Below, piece by piece: positions 56,301-64,000 of a DNA stretch of 64,000 nt. Source of the DNA: Diplocarpon mali (lineage: Eukaryota > Ascomycota > Leotiomycetes > Helotiales > Drepanopezizaceae); NCBI GenBank assembly GCA_024741835.1, contig JAENRP010000177.1:14599-78598 (forward strand), written 5' to 3'. Within the stretch, counting starts at the first letter, position 1, and every line of letters begins with the position of its first letter. The position numbers and the translations under genes were made by a program. The notes beneath the pieces were generated by a model. That model ran no database searches and had not been told where the DNA came from. It saw nothing but the letters and a program-made list of their open reading frames with translations.

Positions 56301-56758
56301 GACCGACTTGGAGGCTGATACGCTGCGGGAACGGGCGCACTCGTCGTCATGGCCATCGGTCGGAGTGTGGCATTACTCATCTTCTTCTGGATCACGGGCT
56401 GCGACGCTCTCGTGCCAAGCGATTGACTTCTCGAGATACCGGTCGGTCCCACGAAGCGTACGCTGTGCTGTCGCCTGATGGCACGCTCCTCTGCATCGTC
56501 CGGAGGAGCATTTGTCTGTTGCGTAGGCGGGTTTCGATTCTGCGGTTTGGAGTTGGCAGTGTTGCTGCTTCTTGAAGGGCCGCCGCCGCTGTGGCTCATA
56601 TCAGCGCTCTGCCTCTCTTGAGCCCGTGCGAATGCTAACGTTGCTGCTGCATGTGCCTGGTGGCGAGCGAGCTCGGGGTCCATGGATTCATGCTTGCTAT
56701 GGGCTGATGATGCTGATTTCCGCCGGTCGAGCGCCTTGGAGCTGTTCCGTCGGTGCAT
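53312..56758 (-). CDS. Large disordered fungal protein of unknown function (1148 aa)
   Basis: A single uninterrupted frame. The start MHRRNSSKALDRRKSASSAH is basic and Ser-rich and is followed by a short ordered helix (ELARHQAHAAATLAFARAQ). Nearly all the rest is low complexity: Ser/Pro/Arg-rich with RRxS-type phosphosite-like patches (RRQHSVRF, RRSKSMFS), a glutamine run at 55838-55862 coded by CAG repeats, and a proline run (IPPPPPPPPPPPIPKR) near residue 960. More ordered islands are KVYSALMKRLDG and EWKKWMSTEVAKLERVKENS. The C-terminus (GLLDLGPRASVTEREAQAVG, then MVDMFLSSRRKRMIS) looks conserved-like. No enzyme motif or membrane segment. The first helix and last 60 residues are the best search handles. 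I do not assign a role. Confidence 0.8.
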   Translation of the reverse strand: MHRRNSSKALDRRKSASSAHSKHESMDPELARHQAHAAATLAFARAQERQSADMSHSGGGPSRSSNTANSKPQNRNPPTQQTNAPPDDAEERAIRRQHSVRFVGPTGISRSQSLGTRASQPVIQKKMSNATLRPMAMTTSAPVPAAYQPPSRSSSIGKASLRGGTAGQYIAGDAFDEYYTREDDIASTPSSYRRIRRSKSMFSPLKAPSVFYTNGTPDGPDSAYLRGGNTLPYSQTPSTQPNQSALRAPKSMSFLRGRRDHTQSERNDTAVQLARDRFFRDTAQQRLREQPSFLFRSKSQQQQQQQQPEKSFRKSVRTSSTNSYSLPVASANQATAAKESGLKDVARKASKTIRNRLKRVFGRGSKEEDPVTVPNQQVDARETHVRQYNGDSGAGHDTFSDIPHPDEGSLSRVTTRLPTIHPANPSQQLRSNAGSIKSFKSESDDKSRVTSWTSAGVNTIVSLPAKTQLDKEQLHRLSIINEVGSHVPSSSFGRGRRNQHSAYPVVHRPSKSAGHIQAPASGLVDSAKVYSALMKRLDGNSPKSKLEAARNPSVDSFAMPARPGDSAHDRTPLTIRQVPPSSRNTSNSESADEYGAQAYDAFSYAGPYTQQWVKAECPDVRRHTDDVFSPKDIPNNKENIPFSFQRGKSAQHISPAGLSRQSGSKASLRTVTEDIGLTPQEVAKRNEPIVQHPKILRESRSAFFGGGGGYAIARTTSPFRRAMTENDYNPIVLSGNVPLPAHVTAPIMNPLYLAPENSTSRDTIANDAPAPAKAYSESIYSRTTSGQTPLGANSSISLALDSYNADMHPCNGSGPGDAVILDRTTYRPTMPSGSGHRTTSSAGSNEWKKWMSTEVAKLERVKENSGSYVNYALPTMPKSFHGGHVREAAQINDDDAEVAQKKAVAVKPPLGVVQQLNPNISGPPILKPILKNRSAVTLVEVFEPATLQSSTVPIPPPPPPPPPPIPKRSPLRPVQSRSSLRSITTVNTVCTASAPPSTVKISSMNGQNFLHKRNPSQSTLRSTKSSIKNLETPAKLVKRHGRPIATAQSSPASGLIGAVERQFGSTSSNSRYRTPGSGGIGLGINVNGGEMEDDPYGVEGTGLLDLGPRASVTEREAQAVGSKQMVDMFLSSRRKRMISESEQGNIFL

Positions 56759-57307
56759 CGTGTTGATGCAGTGCGTGGATCTCGGATGAGTTTATTCAAA
56801 TACTTGGTAGAATGCGATACAAAAAGTGCTCGCGCTGCCGCATCCACGGAGTAACCAAAAGTGAGATGAATCTAATGAAGAGAGCCGGGAAAACCGCACA
56901 AGGCGGTACGGAGTACGCATGCTCAGTGGGAAAGGAAGGTACCAGCAAACCTTGTATAGTGTGAGATACTGGGGAGAAAGAGGAAGGTGCATGCCACTCG
57001 CTTGATTGCCGAGGGTCGACATTCCCAGTGGAAGCCAACATTATTCAAGAGGGTTTTTGCGAGGCATCGACACACGCAGTCTCAAAGACGATTACAATTT
57101 GGAGTAATGCCTATTGTGTGATACAACAGGGACCGACATGTACCCGAGACACAAGGAAAGCGTGATCAAAAGAAGAATGCATACACTAGGAAAGCCCCAT
57201 CCAGCTCCAATTCCATGCAAAACCAAAAGACGCGGCCGATAACCCATGTCCGAGCGCAATGTTGTAACATCTTAAATGGCTTCTACATTCATGCCACGAG
57301 CTCAGAT

Positions 57308-59128
57308 CTAAGAGCTCAACTCCTCCAAGAACGCGTGGAGCTCCGCGTCAACCATGTGAGAAATCTTCTTGGAAATCTGCTCGGTCTTGGAGATGGCAAC
57401 CTTGGTGTCCTTGACAACTTCACCCGAGATGACATTGAAGTCCTTCTCAATGGCCTCCTCGAGGAGCTCGATGGTGGTGGGCAGCTCGACGATCTCGGGT
57501 GACTTGGTGACCTTGTAACCGCCAGCCTTGATGATGGAAGTATAGTTGGAAGATCCACCGCCATTCCAGGCGAGGAGATTCGTGGTGTCAGATGGAACGT
57601 CAGACAAGACACCCTCGGTGGCAATGTTGATGATGTTCTCCTTCAACTTCTTGGGGGTCATCTCAGCAACGGCGTACTCCGAGTCGGAAGCTGGCTGGAG
57701 AGATAGGTAGTAGGCCAAGAGTCCAGCAATGTGTGGGGAAGCCATAGATGTGCCAGAGATGGTGTTGGTGGCGTATGGGCTGCCGATCCAGGTGGAGAGA
57801 ATGCTCAAACCTGGCGCAAAGATGTCGTTGCACTTCCCGTAGTTGGAGAAGTATGCACGCGAGTCATCGAGGGCCGAGGCACCAACGGTGATGGCCTGCT
57901 CGGCGGCAGCTGGGGAGTATTTGCAAGAGTCGGCATTGTCGTTTCCGGCGGCGACGGCGAAGTGGATACCAGCCTCAACGGCACCGTTCACAGCCCGGTC
58001 TAGAGCAGGAGACTTGCCCCCACCCAGAGACATGTTGGCAGCAGAGCCCTTGAAGCCCTTCTTTCCCTTCTTAGCCTTCTCGACGTGAGCGTTGGCGGCC
58101 CATTCAACACCTTTCACGACATCGGACATGGTCCCAGATCCGTTTGATCGGAGGACCTTGACGGCGTAGACGTTGGCCTTCTTGGCGACGCCGTACTTCT
58201 TGCCAGCAACGGTTCCGGAGCAGTGAGTTCCGTGTCCATTTCCATCCTCATCCGCATCGTTGGCTGGGATGGTCTTACCCCAGTGGGCACGGCCCTCGAA
58301 GTCAACGTGCTTGATGCTGGTTCCGGTATCAATTACGTAGACATCGACACCCTCGCCCGCGTCAGCGGCGTAAAGGTACTTGTTGAAGTCACTGAATCCC
58401 AAGCTCTTGCGGTGCGAGATACGAGCAAGACCCCACGGGGCGTTCTTCTCGGTCTCGCCCTCGGTATCTCCCAAAGTGTGGACAACGGAGTCTTTCTCCA
58501 CGTACTCGACCTAGATGGCTGAGAGTTAGCGACGAGCTTCGATGGATGTGCGGGCAGCAGGATGAGGCGGGGAGCGGGCTTCGGCACACATATGCCAATT
58601 CTTATTCGAGAACACCGGCTTGGACAATTCTTTCCTCGTGCCGCCAACATGGCGAGGCCCAAGTGAAAGGAGAGTTATGGAAGGTATTTGCAAGTGGAGA
58701 GGCGGTTTGGCGAGCACTGCACAAGGGTTATGAGTTCCACTTACATCTGGGTGTCTTCGGACCTTCTCAATGATCGAGTCATCGAAATGGCCTGAGTACC
58801 CTAAGAAGCTCCCAGCGATGTTGTATGTATGTTTTAGACCCTCGAAGATGTCCTCAGTGACGGGGGTCTGCGAGCGCTTTCGCAGCTCTGTCCGCGCCTT
58901 CTCGGTGCTCAGGTGAGCCTCCTGCACCCAGCTGTGATGTTCCGAAGCGGCAGCCTCGGTGACGTGCTTCTTGAAAACGACGATATACGAGTCAGGGACT
59001 TCGACGGAGTTGGAGGAGGAGATCAGAGGAGCGGCACCCTCATGGATGGTCTCTGTGCTGAAAGAGGAGGAGGTGGGTGCCGACGACGCCAATAGCGGCA
59101 GCAGTGAGAAGCCGATAAGCCCACGCAT
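57308..59128 (-). CDS. pepC: Subtilisin-like serine protease, vacuolar proteinase B / PepC type
   Basis: A secretory-pathway S8 protease of the cerevisin group that matures in the vacuole. Exon 1 59128-58745, intron 58511-58744 (234 nt, GTAAGT...CATCTAG), exon 2 58510-57308; 528 aa, as for PepC. Order: signal peptide (MRGLIGFSLLPLLASSAPTS), I9 propeptide inhibitor (SYIVVFKKHVTEAAASEHHS to about residue 137), catalytic domain with Asp189 (VYVIDTGTS), His221 (NGHGTHCSGT), oxyanion Asn318 (AAGNDNADSC) and Ser383 (ISGTSMASPHIAG). The extended C-terminus (about 465-528, acidic/helical, EELPTTIELLEE-like) distinguishes it from short extracellular alkaline proteases and fits PrB/PepC. The BEACH gene is divergent across about 2 kb. 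Confidence 0.94.
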
Positions 59129-61178
59129 TGTGAATGAAGGTAGAAGAGATGGAAGGATACAGAGGAGTCTGCCTGCGGACCAAGGAAGGAAACAGGGGGT
59201 AGAGCAAGGAATCGCACGAAGACAGCTGAAGATACTGTCTTCTAGTGGTGGTGGTGGTGCGGATGGATGAGAGCTGGTGAAGGTGGTTGTTGTTGATGGA
59301 AGATATGGCGAGAGAGGAGAGGAGGGATGGGGAGAGCGAGTTAATGAGGGAACCGAGAGCAGGGGGGGGGCAAAGCGACGAAGCTCTCCAGCCGCCTGAA
59401 TATACGCTGGGGCGAAGCCGGGATTTCGACGAGCGCTAAGTCGTAAACAGTCAACAACCCCGGCTTATCGTGAACCTGACTCTTCCTGAGACGCGCGATA
59501 GGGAAGGGCAGATATACAGTAGTGACTGGGAAGCTCGTGATGGATTGGGGTTTAGGTAAGGTTCCTTGATTCAGCCAAGTACGTACAGTACGATGCACGT
59601 AGACCGGAGAGATGATGGTGGAAGAGACACGGTCAACATTGAACGTGATCAAACAGGCGAGGAGCACCTCAACTGTGCCAACCGTACAATACTTCGAACA
59701 CGCCCCTCGACCGTATCTTATCTACAGCTGCCCTTGCTCTTCAGTGATTGTTGATTGTGGTGGCTCTCACGGCCGTCTGTTATCGTCAGCTTGACAGGTG
59801 GGGAGAAGCTCCCTTGATATGAACCTCAGGCTCCACAGGCGGGTCTTGGTCGACATGATCACATGGACTGGAAGCAGCCGACTAAAACTAAAACAGGTAC
59901 GTACATAGCAGGGAGGGAGGGATGTGAGGTCAGGTAAAGTGTGTTCCTGTAGGTAGGTAAAGAAGAGGTAATTAAGATAGCTAATGACATGGATCACGAG
60001 CTGAGAGCTCTGTAGCTCGTCATAGTCCGTGATCGAAGTAGAGGACAGTAGCCTTCCATATCCATGTTACGCCCGACCCATAAGTACCCAGACTTCAGGC
60101 CCAGACACCAGACCCAGACTCAGACAACTATCTTCCAAGAGGGGTGCAGGCATCTTCTGATAGATTGAGGAACTTCACTGTCTACAACCCACTGACTCGA
60201 CCGGCTAAATAGCTACCCAGTCTCCAACGTCCCCTATACATCTGTATACCTGTACTCCGCTAAACCTCGACGTCTGTACATTTGTACATCTTCCATACCG
60301 GGCAGACTTGCTACTTCTCCGAGTGCTGGTTGTCCTGTGTGTAAAGTACCTAGGCATACATGAGAACCTATCAACAGCTCTCGGACCGCTGACCAGCCAG
60401 ACCACCACCGTGGCATCACAATTCCAGACTGATCCAGATCTCTGCGGAATTTGATATTGCTACGTACGGACCGGTCCTACTACTTATACGATAATTCTCT
60501 TCGAATCATACCCCACGGTCAAAGACCGAGAGTCCTGGGCATGCCGTCCGTTCATACCCGCGTGATGGACTGACTCTTGACTCAATCATCCCCCTTCCAA
60601 GATACTCCTGATGAAGCTCTCGAGGCCCAGACTCTACCGAGTTCTCTACCACCACTTCGTGCCTCGTCAGACCAACCCCGAATCAAGATTTGTCAGCCAC
60701 ATTTATGCACGCATATATAATATGCCATTTGCATAAAACTCACGTGACACATCCCACGTTCCCTTTCCATCCACCCGGCCGTCCGGGCCAGGAACGGTTT
60801 AACTCCACCTCATCTCTGCCAAGACGCCAGCTGCCGTACGCGAGCTCGCGCTCGAAACTCCGCAAGGCCCACTTCCCCCCCACTCTGACTCAGCCTCACT
60901 CACTCATGCCTCTCCTACACGCCAAACTGTCCAAGACCGTCCAAACACCAAGAATAGAAAACACATAGGCATTCACCACCATCTCCACACCACCAGACCA
61001 CCATTGAATCGCTCCAGCCTCGCCCTACCATAAATTTCATGCAGTTCGAATCCACCCGCGACCTCGATGCGAGCCAGCAGATCCGGGTGCCTGGAACTTC
61101 CACGGGCTTGAGAAGCTACAAATGAAGGAGCTTGGGAAACCTTGAAACCAGCCTTGGAGATCGGGGCAGTGCAGGAGA
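59129..61178. other. Divergent intergenic region
   Basis: About 2 kb holding promoters of the protease (left) and the BEACH gene (right). No gene is supported. Confidence 0.5.
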
Positions 61179-64000
61179 ATGTCCTCGAGGACGCGCCGGC
61201 CTCGCTCGTCGACTGCGCCGTCAACCCCGCCAGAAAGCACGAAAGCGACCGCCGAGTTGCAGCTCCTGCTCGACAATGTCTCCCTGACACTCCGCACGCC
61301 CACGGACACGACATATCCAGACCTAGCCATCCTCATAGGCCAGTGCCAGGCTATACGCCAGTACCTTATCGCCTGTCCCGAGTCGACTCGAGCTGGTGAT
61401 GACTTTCGCCATCTCCATGGCTTCCAGATCCTGTTGGACAGCCTGCGAGCCTTCTCCGGCTTCTACCACCCCACGAAGAGGAGCCAAAAGGACAAGACGC
61501 AGCTCTTCGGCCTCCTAGAAAGCATATTAGGGATATTAGGTCAGGCCTTCAGCAAACACCATGGCAATCAGAGATACTTCAAGAGGAGAGTTGAGGGAGG
61601 CGGCTGGGCAGCTCTGGAGCAAGCAATCGCTAGCATTGGCACTGGGGGGAGTGAATCAGATCCCTGGAGTGAAGCACAGCTTTTTGGGCGCCTACTATCA
61701 TTTGCTCTTGATGACAAAAGACTAGAGACTCTGTGCCAAGAAGCCGTTGAGCTTGACCTTCCCACGGAGGCCACAGGCGAACCACCGTCGAGAAAGATGG
61801 CCGATTGCACAGGCAAAGATGATTTGATCCTGGAATATGTGGACAAAAGGCTCAAAGAGATCATCAACGAGAATGCACTGCTGTATAATGCAGACACTGT
61901 GCCAATAATTGTCGACTTTTGGGTCACAGCTACCCGGCAGCCCGGCAGAGCTGTAAATGCAGCTGCATTGGTGGTTATCCAGGTGCTGAAAAAGATTGCC
62001 TCCGTCTCTAACCATAATCTCGTGTCGCTACATGGGACTGGAATACTGTCCACACTTTTGCCGCTGGCCTTCAATCCGGATATTTCGCTTAGGAAATCCG
62101 AACGAAGCTCCGTCGAGGCACTTTGCGCATCTTTAATATCTTTGGGTGTCAATACGTTGGGCGATGCTCAGTATCTTGTTTGCAACAAGTCACCAAGAGC
62201 TGCCGACTTTCTCCTTCAAAGTATGAGAGGGTCTCATGGGCCATCTTTCATACAGTTCGACCTGTCTTTGCATGGGTTTGCTTCCATAGAACTTCCAACG
62301 CTCGGACGAGCATTCCCCCCACCTTCACCATCGGCGGGATACACGTTCACAGCCTGGATTTGCATCGACCAGTTTGACTCGAAATCTTTCACTACAATTT
62401 TCGGAGCCTTTGATGTTTCGCAGACCTGCTTCCTCCTTGCATATTTTGATGAGGCACATAACTTCATATTGCAGACCTCAGTCGTTGGCTCGAGACCCAG
62501 TGTTAGGTTCAAGTCCACTGTCTTCAGAGAGCGCCGATGGTACCATATAGCCATTGTCCACCGCCGATCGAGAACAATCACCGCAAGCAAGGCCTTGCTC
62601 TATGTCGACGGAGAGTTTGCAGAAGAAGTCAAGTGCCAGTATCCTGCGGCTCCTCCTTCCCATGCTACTTCCGACAGCTTCACCTCCTTCACGTCTTCCA
62701 CCAACAAAGCAAACCCTGTTCAGGGTTTCCTCGGGACACCTAGAGATCTAAGCTCGAAACTTGGGCCAGGCATGGTTTTCTCTCGATGGTCTCTGGCGTC
62801 ATTCCACCTCTTCGAAGAAACAATAAGCGACGATCTGATCGCGGTCTACTACCGACTTGGTCCGCGGTACAAGGGAAACTTTCAGGACTGCCTCGGCTCT
62901 TTCCAGACATATGAAGCGTCTGCAGCGCTGGGAATGCGCAACGATCTTATCCATCCTGGGAAAGACGAGAACTCAGAAATTCTTGATGCGATCCGAGACA
63001 AGGCTAGCAAGATTGTCCCCGAAAGCCGTATTATACTCAGCATTCTCCCCACAGCAGTACTGCGAGATGATGACCGACACAAGGCATATGAGTCGCAGCT
63101 TCTCCGCGGCTTAAATCAAGCAGCTTCAGGCAATCTGTATCAGCTGACACACAGTAACGGAACATCGGTTGCAATCAATGCTGCAGTTCCCTCGATAAGT
63201 GAGGCCCTGGTCCGAGCGCACGGTACCACTGTCCTGACTGGTGATCCTATCGTTGTCAACCCTCAATCTCTTGACGACGCTCTGTGGCGGCTGGGAGGGT
63301 TTACTGGAATCGCCTTGAAAATGGTTGAGAATGCCACTACCAAGAATGACATTGTTCGCGCAGTTGAGACTCTATTTGAGAGCATCAAGGGCAGCTGGCG
63401 CAATAGTGAGGCTATGGAGCGAGACAACGGCTATGCGATGCTCGGTGCACTGATCCGTGGCAAGGTTGGCGCTGGTGTGGTTGTATCTTCCAAGTCCCGT
63501 CCGGATCATTCGCTTATGGATAGCGATGACCGGGACAGACTTGGATTCCAGCTTCTCAGCCTGGTCTTGGACTTTGTCGGGTACAATCACGGCAGGCCAG
63601 AGGACTCTTTCATTAACAACCCCCTAGCATATCGAATCCTGCTCGTGGACTTTGACATGTGGCGTCGATCTGCCACCATTACCCAGAAGCTGTACTACAA
63701 ACAGTTTGTCGTGTTTGGCGTGGACAGTAAATATCATCAATTCAATTCCCGGAGACTATTCCGGATGAGTAACTAGCCCGCATTCCTGTATGTAATGGAG
63801 GTCGGCTAACAAGATAGGGATCGTCAAGAGATTCCTGGATGCCCTCAAGGCCGAGATCTTCCAGCAGGAGGTCTTTCCCTCCTTCATGGAGGCTTTTAAA
63901 AGCCTTGTCACCTGCAATCTGACTGCAGAGATATTCCGATTCCTTGCTCTCTTCATCACGTATGCATACCACAAGCCTACCAGTTCGACAGCGCGGACTC
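61179..64000 (+). CDS. BEACH-family protein (LvsA/Bph1-like), 5' part, runs off the window
   Basis: Very large cytosolic scaffold proteins that act in vacuole/lysosome and membrane trafficking. Exon 1 61179-63768; intron 63769-63817 (49 nt, A|GTAACT...AGATAG|GG); exon 2 from 63818 past the window end. The first 863 residues belong to the N-terminal armadillo-like and concanavalin-like regions that precede the PH-BEACH-WD40 core. The lectin-like part is recognisable in the segment GFASIELPTLGRAFPPPSPS, then YTFTAWICIDQFD, RWYHIAIVHRRSRTITASKA and LYVDGEFAEE. The join gives FNSRRLFRM|RIVKRFLDALKAEI, which continues SFMEAFKSLVTCNLTAEIFR and ITYAYHKPTSSTART. Start at 61179 (MSSRTRRPRSS). The BEACH and WD40 domains must lie to the right of this window. 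Confidence 0.88.

Noticed and set aside
1..64000. tRNA, rRNA or intact transposase genes
   Set aside because: No B-box-like GGTTCGANTCC in a cloverleaf context, rRNA-like core or transposase motif was noticed by eye; tRNAscan-SE and RepeatMasker would be decisive.

Overview
This window is nuclear DNA from a filamentous ascomycete (Pezizomycotina). The evidence is spliced genes with short introns (mostly 44-60 nt, GT-AG, CTGAC/CTAAC-like branch sites), fungal-only families (SREBP SrbA, nitrite reductase NiiA, OPT transporter, PepC-type subtilase, CBP3) and gene-by-gene orientation with no operons. I could not fix genus or class. Exon boundaries below were worked out by hand from splice consensus, reading phase and protein family expectation.

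Layout. 0-8.2 kb: mostly gene-free, AT-rich from about 1.1 kb, with a small GPI-anchored cysteine-rich secreted protein (4.4-5.2 kb, minus) and a doubtful gene fragment (3.1-3.8 kb). 8.2-17 kb: mitochondrial 3-oxoacyl-ACP synthase (minus), a 14-exon oligopeptide transporter (plus) with one damaged splice donor, cytochrome bc1 assembly chaperone CBP3 (plus) and dihydrofolate reductase (minus, convergent with CBP3). 19-29 kb: SREBP-type bHLH factor (plus), then NAD(P)H nitrite reductase (plus) behind a promoter with NirA-like and GATA sites, then an MFS transporter (minus, convergent). 31-34.4 kb: a BTB/POZ protein with a long disordered tail.

34.4-46.8 kb is a gene-poor, GC-rich tract. It holds a 68-aa two-exon cysteine protein, two weak gene candidates, a chain of strand-asymmetric minisatellites (purine-rich, then T/G-rich, then A/C-rich) and a pair of small foldback elements. 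46.8-64 kb: phosphoinositide phospholipase C (minus), a short cupin-like protein (plus), a 103-bp tandem repeat array, a 1148-aa disordered protein of unknown function (minus), a vacuolar subtilisin-like protease (minus) and the 5' part of a BEACH-family protein (plus) running off the window.

Functional links: the SREBP gene and niiA are direct neighbours in the same direction, which matters because SREBP factors and nitrate/nitrite assimilation are connected in Aspergillus hypoxia biology. CBP3 and the 3-oxoacyl-ACP synthase are both mitochondrial. The remaining genes look like ordinary, unclustered fungal genes. I see no biosynthetic cluster, no CRISPR, no intact transposon and no tRNA gene by eye. 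The most unusual material is the repeat-rich tract at 39.7-43.7 kb, the broken donor in the transporter, and small spliced genes that simple ORF calling misses.
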